From contig JAEEJI010000032.1 of assembly GCA_016281825.1 (NCBI GenBank), positions 1 through 36,776 of the forward strand: 36,776 nucleotides of DNA, written 5' to 3'. Source of the stretch: Muribaculaceae bacterium (GTDB lineage: Bacteria; Bacteroidota; Bacteroidia; Bacteroidales; Muribaculaceae). Position numbers and translations under genes: made by a program. Position 1 is the first letter of the stretch, and each line of letters begins with the position of its first letter. Below the pieces are notes generated by a model. The model worked only from the letters and a program-made list of their open reading frames with translations, ran no database searches and had not been told where the DNA came from. Shown here in pieces: positions 25,083-33,243 of this stretch.

Positions 25083-25703
25083 ATGACACATTATTCTATA
25101 AGTCATTCTAGCCCCCTCAACGGCATGGAGACTCTCGAGGCCTTCATGCCCAGTCATCGTGTTCAATCGACTGACTCCAACCTTGTCAGTCTTAAGGTGG
25201 TTCGTCGCCAGTCCAGCGTCAAGAAACAAGGCCGCCGCCCTATGGCATGGGACATCGTGATTACCGTCAATGGCGTGGCTTACCCACTCACCTTCGGCAA
25301 CAAGGACAATGCCATGGTCTACGCTTGCTCGTTGCTTCGCTATAAGGGCGGCAGCAAGTTCTATCGCGACGAGCTCGAGAGCCATGAGTGCGACCCTTGG
25401 ATCCGAGAGCTGTTCTTCACCATCTTCCCCTCGCGCGACCGCGATTTCGACGAGTGGTATCGAACATTCATCTCCGACAGGCAACGCCTTAGTCAAGCCA
25501 AGAGTCAAGCCTCTGCACAAATCAAGAACGCGATGTGTTCTGCCCCTGAGGACGCAGTAATGCAATGCATATTAGATGCACAAAAAGACAAGTTCAGAAA
25601 AAGCACCTCATACATCATCAACGTGCCACCCGAGCGCATCACACTTCCTGCCGAATGGATGCGAATCATCAACTACGATTCTCGTTCGACCATGCATAAG
25701 TAA
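25083..25703 (+). CDS. Hypothetical protein, 206 aa, family not recognised
   Basis: The start is taken as the ATG at 25083, because the frame extending to a GTG at 25026 passes through AT-rich leader sequence. The protein has a Ser/Thr-rich N-terminus and a basic patch (LKVVRRQSSVKKQGRRPMAW). A compact predicted beta segment follows (WDIVITVNGVAYPLTFGNKD), then helices (AMVYACSLLRYKGGSKFYRD, RDFDEWYRTFISDRQRLSQA) and a C-terminal VPPERITLPAEWMRII. There is no signal peptide or membrane segment, so it is probably cytoplasmic. Codon use looks similar to neighbouring genes. It lies downstream of the AAA gene behind its own promoter and long leader, and 52 bp upstream of another small gene. Confidence 0.65.
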   Translation: MTHYSISHSSPLNGMETLEAFMPSHRVQSTDSNLVSLKVVRRQSSVKKQGRRPMAWDIVITVNGVAYPLTFGNKDNAMVYACSLLRYKGGSKFYRDELESHECDPWIRELFFTIFPSRDRDFDEWYRTFISDRQRLSQAKSQASAQIKNAMCSAPEDAVMQCILDAQKDKFRKSTSYIINVPPERITLPAEWMRIINYDSRSTMHK

Positions 25704-25755
25704 AATCACTTGATATCATGAAAATGAACACACTTCTCCAAACAAATTTTTAGCT

Positions 25756-26055
25756 ATGCACATCAGTTTCAAACTTTTAGAACAACGATTTGCCGTGAAT
25801 GGATGGCGGCAATACCATTTGTTCCATCGAGGCACGAAATGGACAAAGGACGGACAGGAGGTCATCATGACTGTCAAGGGGTTCACGTTGAATGGCACAC
25901 CGGTAGATGGCGACGTCATCGCAGAAATGCTACACATCAGTGAGCGAGACATCAACTTAGACCAAGAACTAGCCCGTCGCCACTACACTGCGCCTTGCCG
26001 CCAAGCCTTCATTGAAGGAGTCCATTGGGCAGAAAAACAGGGCACGGTTATCTAA
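25756..26055 (+). CDS. Hypothetical protein, 99 aa, family not recognised
   Basis: A small soluble protein beginning MHISFKLLEQRFAVNGWRQY and continuing with HLFHRGTKWTKDGQEVIMTVKG and an acidic helix region (DVIAEMLHISERDINLDQEL). The last codons (GTVI, stop) are encoded by the left end of dispersed repeat copy B, so the natural C-terminus may have been replaced or fixed by the repeat. It lies 52 bp after the 206-residue gene, probably in the same transcript. No function can be assigned. Confidence 0.6.
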   Translation: MHISFKLLEQRFAVNGWRQYHLFHRGTKWTKDGQEVIMTVKGFTLNGTPVDGDVIAEMLHISERDINLDQELARRHYTAPCRQAFIEGVHWAEKQGTVI

Positions 26056-26163
26056 TGCATAATTCATAATGCACAATGCATAATCAGGTTTTCGCCGAGC
26101 TGAGCGCATTGTACAAAATGATGTTTTTACAATTATAGAATATTGGTGCATAGGTACGAAGAA
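26039..26163. repeat. Dispersed ~125-bp repeat, copy B
   Basis: This is a direct copy of 20098-20223 and includes the shared block ATGATGTTTTTACAATTATA. The -7 box present in copy A is altered here (TACCTATG on the minus strand). The left end supplies the stop codon of the 99-residue gene. Confidence 0.85.
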
Positions 26164-26166
26164 ATG

Positions 26167-26197
26167 TTGATAAGTCGAAAAAAAAGCATTAACTTTG
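26167..26197 (+). promoter_or_regulatory. Promoter of the AT-rich orphan gene
   Basis: TTG at 26167-26169, a 20-bp spacer and TAACTTTG at 26190-26197, 17 bp before the ATG at 26215. Confidence 0.7.
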
Positions 26198-26214
26198 CCG
26201 AAAAAAGTAATTCT

Positions 26215-27000
26215 ATGAACGACAACAAGACACCAACTCATGAACCAGAACTCACGGTAGAATCCGTTTTTGACCTCTCGTCAATACCCGAGAGAGATTT
26301 GTTTGCTAACTGTATCGAATACAGAGATAAAGTTTATACTTTTAGTATCGTCCCCTACATATCTATAGATGGGAATTATGAGAACAAAATTGACATTGTT
26401 CTGACTCCTCAAGATGTTGCAGCTATTAGAGACTGGTTTTATCTCCGCGACAAGAAGTGGATTAGTTTTGTCCCTCTAGAATTTAGAACGCACAGTCCTA
26501 AAGTCTATGACAAGCTCTATCGCGCCCTTATCGATTGGATTAACACTAGTGACCTCGATGAAGATTTTTGCGACGAAGAAGTCATCTCAGATTTAGAATA
26601 CGATCCTTCACTCAATCCATTAAACAAAGATTGCCCATGGCCTGTTTTGCACTGGCCTGACCAACTCTTTAAAGAGATGGACATTAATATCCCCAATGTT
26701 TCTATATGGGTCAATGACAAGAAAACAAGCCCCTCAGACTCTGGGCTCGGCTACCCAATCTATCTAGAAGACCATTTCATGGATGAACTACAACATATTC
26801 TAACAGATTTGTTTAGCAAACAACCTACTATTGATTTTTTTAATATTGAAGAACTTGCAGAAAAACATCACAATTTGAGAGATGTCATCAAACAAAGAGT
26901 GAAAGATATGCTAATTAGCAACTTCGATTACGATGAATCTAAAATAACAGAACTTACATTTTCACTTTATCAATTCTCAATTCATCATACAGTTTTATAG
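26215..27000 (+). CDS. AT-rich orphan gene, acidic 261-aa protein of unknown function
   Basis: The start is placed at 26215 because the -7 box lies inside the longer frame from 26143. The protein is soluble and acidic. It begins MNDNKTPTHEPELTVESVFD and contains VYTFSIVPYISIDGNYENKI, DWFYLRDKKWISFVPLEF and a Trp/Pro stretch (CPWPVLHWPDQLF). No domain was recognised. By eye, third positions and codons are clearly more AT-rich than in sbcD and the other neighbours, which suggests later acquisition. It ends 10 bp before sbcD, so it is transcriptionally upstream of sbcDC and could share the mRNA. An immunity or accessory DNA-processing role would be guesswork. Confidence 0.7.
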   Translation: MNDNKTPTHEPELTVESVFDLSSIPERDLFANCIEYRDKVYTFSIVPYISIDGNYENKIDIVLTPQDVAAIRDWFYLRDKKWISFVPLEFRTHSPKVYDKLYRALIDWINTSDLDEDFCDEEVISDLEYDPSLNPLNKDCPWPVLHWPDQLFKEMDINIPNVSIWVNDKKTSPSDSGLGYPIYLEDHFMDELQHILTDLFSKQPTIDFFNIEELAEKHHNLRDVIKQRVKDMLISNFDYDESKITELTFSLYQFSIHHTVL

Positions 27001-27010
27001 CTCTTGCATC

Positions 27011-28282
27011 ATGAAGATTATCACAACTAGTGACTGGCATTTGGGGAACTTGTTTCATGGCAACGACCGGCTGGAGGAGCATGAGGACTTTTTAGAATGG
27101 TTGCTCGGTCAGCTAAAGGAACAACAGCCCGACGCGCTACTTGTAGCAGGCGACGTGTTTGATAACGGCAACCCGTCGGCAAAAGCTCAGTCGGCCTACT
27201 ACAAGTTTCTCGCTGAAGCGACACAGTCCTGCGCCACCCTGCAGATTGTCATCACCGCCGGTAACCACGACTCGGCGAGTCGCCTGGAGGCTCCTCGAGA
27301 ATTGTTGACGCATCATCGCGTAGAGGTTCGCGGCACAATCAAGCGCCAATGGGTCACCGATGATGACGGCCAAGGCGACTGGCAGGTTGACTATGACGAC
27401 CTGCTTATCCCCGTTGACGGCCAAGCGGGCGACCGTGCCATCGTGCTCGCTGTTCCCTATCTGCGCAGCGACGTGGTTCGCGACACGAGCTACTCACGAG
27501 GCGTGAACCAGTTCTTGCACTCACTCACCGCCCGTGCCCGCGAACTATATCCCGACACTCCCCTGGTGATGATGGCTCACATGTATGCCAGCGGTGCCGA
27601 CATCGCCTCGCGTGATGCCAGTGAGCGCATCATCATCGGCGGACAGGAGCAAGTAAGCATGGAAGGCTGGAACGAACATCCCGATTACCTGACCTGCGGC
27701 CACATCCACAAGCGCCAGCACATTTGGGACACCGACTGGGCGCGCTATACGGGCAGCGTGTTGCCCATGTCGTTCGTCGAGAAGGACTATACGCATGGCG
27801 TGGATCTGGTGACACTCACTGCCGGTCATCGCCCCATGGTGAAACAACTCGAGTACACGCCCCAGCACCGACTGCGGGTGCTGCCCGAGGATGGTGCCGA
27901 CCTCACTGTCAATCAATTGACTAAGCTCATTAACAACGAGTTGCAAGAGCGTACCAGCGACAAGCCTGATGACCACTTCGACTATGTATGGCTCAAGGTT
28001 CGGCGCAATCGCGTAAACCATGACGATGCCAAGATGCTGATGGACCTGGTGAACAGCAAAAATGCCGTCCTATGCAAAACCGAGAGCATCATCGAAATAG
28101 TGAACCCATCAGCCAGCGTCGGCGAACGCACGTTAACCAGCGTTGATGACATCCTGAACCGCGACCCGCTGGAAACTTTGCAGGAGGCTTTTGTGGCCAA
28201 ACACAACGCCGAGATGAATGAGCGGCAGAAGTCGCTCCTTACCGATGTCATCAACAGTATTAAGAACAAATCTAACGACTAA
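27011..28282 (+). CDS. sbcD: Nuclease SbcCD subunit D
   Basis: The 423-residue Mre11-type metallophosphoesterase shows all phosphodiesterase motifs: ITTSDWHLGN (Asp8, His10), LVAGDVFDNG (about 44-53), VITAGNHDSASR (about 81-92), MMAHMYASGAD and LTCGHIHKRQ. A capping domain follows. With SbcC it forms an ATP-dependent endo/exonuclease that opens DNA hairpins and processes double-strand-break ends. The length is normal. It is translated 5 bp before sbcC in an evident operon, and the AT-rich orphan gene directly precedes it. Confidence 0.96.
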   Translation: MKIITTSDWHLGNLFHGNDRLEEHEDFLEWLLGQLKEQQPDALLVAGDVFDNGNPSAKAQSAYYKFLAEATQSCATLQIVITAGNHDSASRLEAPRELLTHHRVEVRGTIKRQWVTDDDGQGDWQVDYDDLLIPVDGQAGDRAIVLAVPYLRSDVVRDTSYSRGVNQFLHSLTARARELYPDTPLVMMAHMYASGADIASRDASERIIIGGQEQVSMEGWNEHPDYLTCGHIHKRQHIWDTDWARYTGSVLPMSFVEKDYTHGVDLVTLTAGHRPMVKQLEYTPQHRLRVLPEDGADLTVNQLTKLINNELQERTSDKPDDHFDYVWLKVRRNRVNHDDAKMLMDLVNSKNAVLCKTESIIEIVNPSASVGERTLTSVDDILNRDPLETLQEAFVAKHNAEMNERQKSLLTDVINSIKNKSND

Positions 28283-28287
28283 ATATC

Positions 28288-31200
28288 ATGAAACTCATCC
28301 GACTTGAAATTCTCAATCTCGCCTCACTCGACAGACCCGAAGGCGAAGTAATCGACTTTACCCAAGGTGCCCTGGGCGAGAGCAACATCTTTAGCATCGT
28401 AGGGCCAACGGGCAGCGGCAAATCGACTCTGCTTGACGCCATCTGTCTGGCATTGTACAACCGCGCGCCACGCTACCCACGCGTGGCACGCCAACACAAC
28501 AATATCGAGATTTACGGTACACCCGATGAGAGTGAGCTCAACCGTCTTGCTCCGACTGACTGCCGCAACATCCTTACGCGTGGCAAGAATAATGGCTACA
28601 GCAAGCTTACCTTCCTGGCCAACAACGGTACTATCTACCGCGCTGAGTGGCACGTCAGGTTTAACCGCACGAGATATGCCAACACCGTCAAACTGCTGTA
28701 CAAACTCAGCACGTCATCGGATGGCACGCCCATTGAGGAAGAAGCCGACTGGAACGAACTTCCGCAAATCATCGGGTTGGACTACGAACAGTTCCTGCGC
28801 ACGGTGCTGATTGCCCAGGGCTCGTTTGCCAACTTTCTCACCGCCAAGGAGGATGAGCGTTTTGCGTTGCTCGAGAAGCTGATTGGCTGCGAGGATTTAT
28901 ACACAAACATTGCTCAAGCCATTAAGGAACGCTTCAAAGCAGCCGAGACGACTTACAACCAAGTGAGTGCCTCGGTGGATGCCGTCAAGCAGAATATGCT
29001 AGATGACAACGCCCTTCAAGCCTTGAAAGACGAAATCAAAGAACTTGATGAAGCCGAGAAAGCACTATCCGAAACCCTCAAGCAGGTGGATAAAGAATTG
29101 CAGTGGTTTGTCGATGACGAGAAAAAGTCGCGAGCTATCATCGACTGCCAAGCCGAGGAAACAAAGGCCAAGGACGCGTTGGCCGCCAAAGCCTCGGACT
29201 TTGCGCGCCTGTCGCTTCACGATGCCATTGACCCCGCGGTGGACTTGTTGCGCGAGGTGAAACGCCTAGAGAATGAGATCAAGAAGCTGAATGATGAAAT
29301 CGCCGACACTGGTCGTGATATTATCGGTCAAGAAAAACGCATCCAGGCCGCCACCCGGCACCTCAATGAATTGAAAGATACAGCAGAGAAAGCACTAGCC
29401 CTAGCTGAAGAGGAACTCCGCAAGATGAAAACGGCTTTTGAAAAAGAGAGGAAAGATCATCAAGCTCACGTCCTCGACATCACGACACGACTTCAAAGCG
29501 AGCAACAAAAAATCCAAGGTCAAGATGCCGACGCTCTGCAACAAGCCAAGACGCGAGCCGACCATGCCCTGCGCGACTTGCAAGATGCCATCACTATAGT
29601 GGACAACTTGGGCAAAGCCGTCAAGGAGAAACAGGACAAGGAAAAAACACTAGCCCAGCTGCAAGAACAGAACAAGCGACTGCAAGAAGAATTGTGCAAA
29701 CTTGACATCGAGTCGCTGAATAAAGAAGTCGATACGTTGCGGCGCATCTACACTCTGACGACCAGCGAGCAGTGGTCGCAACACCGCGACCTGCTTCGCG
29801 AGGGGAGTCCGTGTCCGTTGTGCGGTGCGACCCAACATCCGTATCTTGAAGACTCGACGCAAGCCCAGATGGTTGGAACAGAGCTCCATGAGTTACTGAC
29901 CACCAAAGAGAATGAGTTGAAAAACCGGCAAAAGCGCCAATCGGATTTTTCGGGTGCCATTAAAACCAACGAGGGCACGATTGTTGAGCTGGACAAGCGA
30001 TTGCAACAATTGAGCGAGAACATGAACGAACTAGAAGGGAAATGGGATGCTATGCGCCAGCAGTATCCCTTGCTGCCGCATGAGTTGGAGTCGCTCAAAG
30101 CACTGGTACCCAGCCATGAGCAGACTAAACAGCAGGCCGATGACACCCTCGCGCGATACAATAAGGTGAAACAGTGCATTGATGACTGGGTTAAGCAAAA
30201 AGAGGAAGCCACTGATGTGTTGACAAACTTTGAAAAAAAGGCCTCTGAAGACATCTCAATATTTAAGGATGGGCTTAACTCATACAAGACCGTCCTTGCC
30301 GAACTGCGTGCCCTTACCCCTACCCTATCGCAGCAGTACGATGACAGTCAAAAAACGGCGGAGGAAACCACCTCGTCTTGCCAGATTACAAGCCAGGAGT
30401 TGGAGAAACTGCAAAAAACGTTCAAGAGAGAACTCGATGAGAGTCAAGCTGAATTAAGCAAGTTACAAGGCATCCAGCAGAAGCAGTCGCAACTGATGGA
30501 AGACCACAAACGCGAAATGGAAGCCAAAAATGGCGAGCTGAACAAGTGGTTGGATGAGTACAACGCCCGTGCAGACAAACTCAAGGAGATCACAATCGAT
30601 GATGTGAGCGACATGCTAGCGGCTACTGATAACTGGGAGACCATCCGCTCAACCAAGGAGCGCCTCATCAAAGCCATTCACTCAACTGGCGCGCTTCTTG
30701 ATCAGGCACGAAAAGAACATGAGTCTCACCAGACCAGCAAGCCCGAACTGCCAAAAGAAGCACTCGTTGCTCACCAACAAGAACTACAGCAGAGCAGCCA
30801 GCATGACAAGTTGATTGAGCTCAACACCCGCTTGAAGAGTCACAATGATGCAATCGTGCAGTTGGGCGACAAGGCCAAGGAGCTGGAGGATGCCACTCGC
30901 GACAAGCAGGACTGGGGTCAAATAAACGACTCTATTGGTGGTGACGGCAAGCTTTTACGCAAGATTGCGCAGTGCTATACCTTGGGCTTCCTGATTGAAC
31001 ACGCCAATGAGGAGATTCGCAAGTTCAACAGCCGTTATGAGCTGCAGCAAGTGAAAAACTCGTTGGGCATCCGGGTCATTGACCACGACCGCGCCGACGA
31101 TGTCCGCGACACGACATCGTTGTCGGGTGGCGAGACGTTCATCGTCAGTCTGGGCCTCGCTCTGGGCCTGTCGTCATTGTCGTCGCGCAACATCTCGTTT

Positions 31201-31410
31201 GACAACCTGTTTATCGACGAGGGTTTCGGCACGCTCGACCCCGACACGCTCGCCACAGTGATTGACTCGTTGGCGATGCTGCAGATGTCGCAAGGCAAAA
31301 AGGTGGGTGTGATCAGCCACACCGACACGATGAGCGAACGCATCACCACGCAAATCCGTGTGGTGAAGAATGGCTCGTCGGGCAGCAGCCACATCGAGAT
31401 TTACCCATGA
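28288..31410 (+). CDS. sbcC: Nuclease SbcCD subunit C (SMC-like ATPase)
   Basis: The 1040-residue Rad50-type protein has an N-terminal ABC half with Walker A GPTGSGKST (39-47) and a long coiled coil rich in Glu/Lys/Gln heptads. A zinc hook, CPLCGATQHP, lies near residues 509-518. A second coiled coil leads to the C-terminal ABC half, with signature TTSLSGGETFIVSLGLALGL, Walker B DNLFIDEGFGTLD and the His-switch VISHTDTM. It dimerises, tethers DNA and powers the SbcD nuclease. The gene is intact and of family length, and follows sbcD by 5 bp. Confidence 0.96.
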   Translation: MKLIRLEILNLASLDRPEGEVIDFTQGALGESNIFSIVGPTGSGKSTLLDAICLALYNRAPRYPRVARQHNNIEIYGTPDESELNRLAPTDCRNILTRGKNNGYSKLTFLANNGTIYRAEWHVRFNRTRYANTVKLLYKLSTSSDGTPIEEEADWNELPQIIGLDYEQFLRTVLIAQGSFANFLTAKEDERFALLEKLIGCEDLYTNIAQAIKERFKAAETTYNQVSASVDAVKQNMLDDNALQALKDEIKELDEAEKALSETLKQVDKELQWFVDDEKKSRAIIDCQAEETKAKDALAAKASDFARLSLHDAIDPAVDLLREVKRLENEIKKLNDEIADTGRDIIGQEKRIQAATRHLNELKDTAEKALALAEEELRKMKTAFEKERKDHQAHVLDITTRLQSEQQKIQGQDADALQQAKTRADHALRDLQDAITIVDNLGKAVKEKQDKEKTLAQLQEQNKRLQEELCKLDIESLNKEVDTLRRIYTLTTSEQWSQHRDLLREGSPCPLCGATQHPYLEDSTQAQMVGTELHELLTTKENELKNRQKRQSDFSGAIKTNEGTIVELDKRLQQLSENMNELEGKWDAMRQQYPLLPHELESLKALVPSHEQTKQQADDTLARYNKVKQCIDDWVKQKEEATDVLTNFEKKASEDISIFKDGLNSYKTVLAELRALTPTLSQQYDDSQKTAEETTSSCQITSQELEKLQKTFKRELDESQAELSKLQGIQQKQSQLMEDHKREMEAKNGELNKWLDEYNARADKLKEITIDDVSDMLAATDNWETIRSTKERLIKAIHSTGALLDQARKEHESHQTSKPELPKEALVAHQQELQQSSQHDKLIELNTRLKSHNDAIVQLGDKAKELEDATRDKQDWGQINDSIGGDGKLLRKIAQCYTLGFLIEHANEEIRKFNSRYELQQVKNSLGIRVIDHDRADDVRDTTSLSGGETFIVSLGLALGLSSLSSRNISFDNLFIDEGFGTLDPDTLATVIDSLAMLQMSQGKKVGVISHTDTMSERITTQIRVVKNGSSGSSHIEIYP

Positions 31411-31459
31411 CCTTAGTAGGGTTTTAATCACGAATTTTCGAATTTTCGAAATAATATTG

Positions 31460-31467
31460 TACCTTTG
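31460..31467 (+). promoter_or_regulatory. -7 box upstream of fabG
   Basis: TACCTTTG; the initiated leader, about 85 nt long, would carry the CTAGA tandem repeat. Confidence 0.6.
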
Positions 31468-31484
31468 CAGGCGATTTCGCTTGA

Positions 31485-31529
31485 CTAGAAGCACTAGATG
31501 GTCTAGATGCTCTAGATTTTCTAGATCGA
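31485..31529. repeat. 9-bp CTAGA tandem repeat in the fabG leader
   Basis: CTAGA recurs at 31485, 31494, 31503, 31512 and 31521, an exact 9-bp period. The four bases after each CTAGA vary. Confidence 0.8.
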
Positions 31530-31558
31530 AGAGAAAACAAAAATAAAACAACAATAAG

Positions 31559-32305
31559 ATGAAATTACTGGAAGGAAAAGTCGCGCTGATCACTGGTGCA
31601 GCGCGCGGTATCGGCAAGGCCATCGCCCTGAAGATGGCCAGCGAAGGTGCAGACATCGCTTTCACCGACCTGGTGATTGACGAGATTGGACAGGCTACCG
31701 AGCAGGAGATTGGTGCCCTGGGCGTAAAGGTGAAAGGCTATGCCAGCAACGCTGCTGACTTTGCCCAGACCGAGGCTGTTGTGGCACAGGTGAAGGAGGA
31801 CTTCGGTCACATCGATATCCTGGTCAACAACGCCGGCATCACCAAGGACGGTCTGATGCTTCGCATGACCGAGGCCCAGTGGGATGCCGTAATCAATGTG
31901 AACCTGAAGTCGGCGTTCAACTTTATCCACGCCCTGGTTCCTATCATGATGCGCCAGCGTGGCGGTTCAATCATCAACATGGCGAGCGTTGTGGGAGTTC
32001 ACGGCAATGCCGGTCAGTCGAACTACGCCGCATCTAAGGCTGGTCTAATTGCTCTCGCCAAGAGCGTCGCCCAGGAGATGGGTAGCCGCGGCATCCGCGC
32101 CAACGCCATCGCTCCAGGCTTTATCGACACCGCGATGACTCAGTCGTTGCCCGAGGCCGTTCGTCAGGAGTGGGCACAGCGCATCCCGTTGCGTCGTGGC
32201 GGCACCGTTGACGACATCGCCAACGTCGCCATCTTCCTCGCCAGCGACCTATCGAGCTATGTCACAGGCCAAGTCATCCAAGTGGATGGTGGGATGAACA
32301 TGTGA
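31559..32305 (+). CDS. fabG: 3-oxoacyl-[acyl-carrier-protein] reductase
   Basis: The 248-residue short-chain dehydrogenase has the NADP-binding TGAARGIG (12-19), NNAG (90-93), and the catalytic Ser143 and YAASK (Tyr156, Lys160). It closes with SSYVTGQVIQVDGGMNM, as in FabG. It reduces 3-oxoacyl-ACP in fatty acid elongation. The closest reading is FabG because of length, the GITKDGLMLRM segment and the C-terminus, though other SDR activities cannot be excluded. It is monocistronic, with a repeat-bearing leader and C-rich palindromes after the stop. Confidence 0.92.
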   Translation: MKLLEGKVALITGAARGIGKAIALKMASEGADIAFTDLVIDEIGQATEQEIGALGVKVKGYASNAADFAQTEAVVAQVKEDFGHIDILVNNAGITKDGLMLRMTEAQWDAVINVNLKSAFNFIHALVPIMMRQRGGSIINMASVVGVHGNAGQSNYAASKAGLIALAKSVAQEMGSRGIRANAIAPGFIDTAMTQSLPEAVRQEWAQRIPLRRGGTVDDIANVAIFLASDLSSYVTGQVIQVDGGMNM

Positions 32306-32320
32306 TGCCGCCCCCCTAAA

Positions 32321-32339
32321 TCCCCCCTAAAGTGGGGGA
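32321..32339. repeat. TCCCCC...GGGGGA palindrome after fabG
   Basis: TCCCCC (32321-32326) pairs with GGGGGA (32334-32339). Confidence 0.5.
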
Positions 32340-32363
32340 CTTACTAAGTTGACTCATATAACG

Positions 32364-32396
32364 AATCCCCCTTAATCTCCAAGATTGAGGGGGATT
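32364..32396. terminator. Bidirectional hairpin between fabG and the DUF695-like gene
   Basis: AATCCCCCTTAATCT (32364-32378) pairs with AGATTGAGGGGGATT (32382-32396) with a single G-T wobble and a 3-nt loop. It separates convergent genes; U tracts are weak. Confidence 0.65.
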
Positions 32397-32400
32397 GCTA

Positions 32401-32853
32401 TTAGTCATCCATGGATGACTGTACTTCGCACTGGGACATCTCGGCATACTCTTCCCAGTCGGGGTCTTCTTCAGCGTGGAATGTCAGCGGCAGTGTCTCG
32501 AAGGGCTGGAGAATGGTGTTGATTTTGCGCTGGAAGATGTGCAGGCTCCGGGTATAGAATACCCAGTTGCGTTCTCCCGCTCCCGTATAGATGCCAGTAT
32601 TGACGGCTACAGGATCCTTGCTGAACTCTGCCTCCAAGGCCTCTGTGACTTGTTCCATGAGTTTGCTGGTAGCGAAGTCGGGCATTCCATTTTCGTCGGG
32701 TGTATATGCCCAATTGACCTCGATACGGTAAACAAACACACCGGTTGCCTTGACGTCATTCAAGCCACTGCGTCCAGTCACCAGTATCAACTGACCGTCT
32801 TCGCTCTCGGCCGGCGCGGTCCACCATTCGTTGGGTATTTTGAGTCTTGCCAT
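32401..32853 (-). CDS. DUF695-like protein
   Basis: A 150-residue soluble protein whose layout resembles DUF695. It begins MARLKIPNEWWTAPAESEDG, then QLILVTGRSGLNDV and YRIEVNWAYTPDENGMPDFA. An acidic helix (KLMEQVTEALEAEF) leads to the characteristic TGIYTGAGERNWVFYTRSL, and a C-terminal DPDWEEYAEM. The family's function is unknown. It is a single minus-strand gene. Upstream lies an AATTAAG tract and a near-consensus -7 box, TACCTTCG (minus strand, 32966-32973). Confidence 0.75.
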   Translation of the reverse strand: MARLKIPNEWWTAPAESEDGQLILVTGRSGLNDVKATGVFVYRIEVNWAYTPDENGMPDFATSKLMEQVTEALEAEFSKDPVAVNTGIYTGAGERNWVFYTRSLHIFQRKINTILQPFETLPLTFHAEEDPDWEEYAEMSQCEVQSSMDD

Positions 32854-32904
32854 GATGTTTTCAATTAAGAATTAAGAATTAAGAACCTTTGGCAATTAAG
32901 AATG

Positions 32905-32923
32905 GCCGCGACACTCTCGCGGC
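32905..32923. repeat. GC palindrome GCCGCG...CGCGGC
   Basis: Arms 32905-32910 and 32918-32923 lie within AATGGCC...GGCAT, as at 9228-9246. Confidence 0.55.
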
Positions 32924-33207
32924 ATAGTGAAGCGCCATAGTTATGGGTTCCATTCATTGAGGTTACGAAGGTACGAAGAAAAAGTGAGATGCGCAAATTT
33001 CATGGCAAAAGAGCCAAAAAATGTTAAGGGGCGTTGATTGTTAATTCTTTTGTGGGTCTTGCTCCCATAGAAAACGGCACAAACGCCTATGTGGTCGGTA
33101 TTTTAACATTTTAAGTTAAAATTGGATCTACATAAACTTTTCATTCCATTTAAACCCCAAACAAGGCGCTATATGTCAGCTTTTTATGAAAATTTAATGT
33201 AGGGTGA

Positions 33208-33239
33208 TTTGGCGGGTATCTGATTTTTGTCTACTTTTG
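33208..33239 (+). promoter_or_regulatory. Canonical promoter of the structured leader
   Basis: TTTG at 33208-33211, a 20-bp spacer and TACTTTTG at 33232-33239 match both consensus elements. Confidence 0.75.
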
Positions 33240-33243
33240 CAGT

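Noticed and set aside
26143-26214. Upstream extension of the orphan gene to 26143
   Set aside because: It runs through dispersed repeat copy B and the promoter at 26167-26197.
31485-31529. CTAGA array considered as a CRISPR array
   Set aside because: The repeat unit is 9 bp with 4-bp variable parts, far too short for repeats and spacers, and there are no cas genes.
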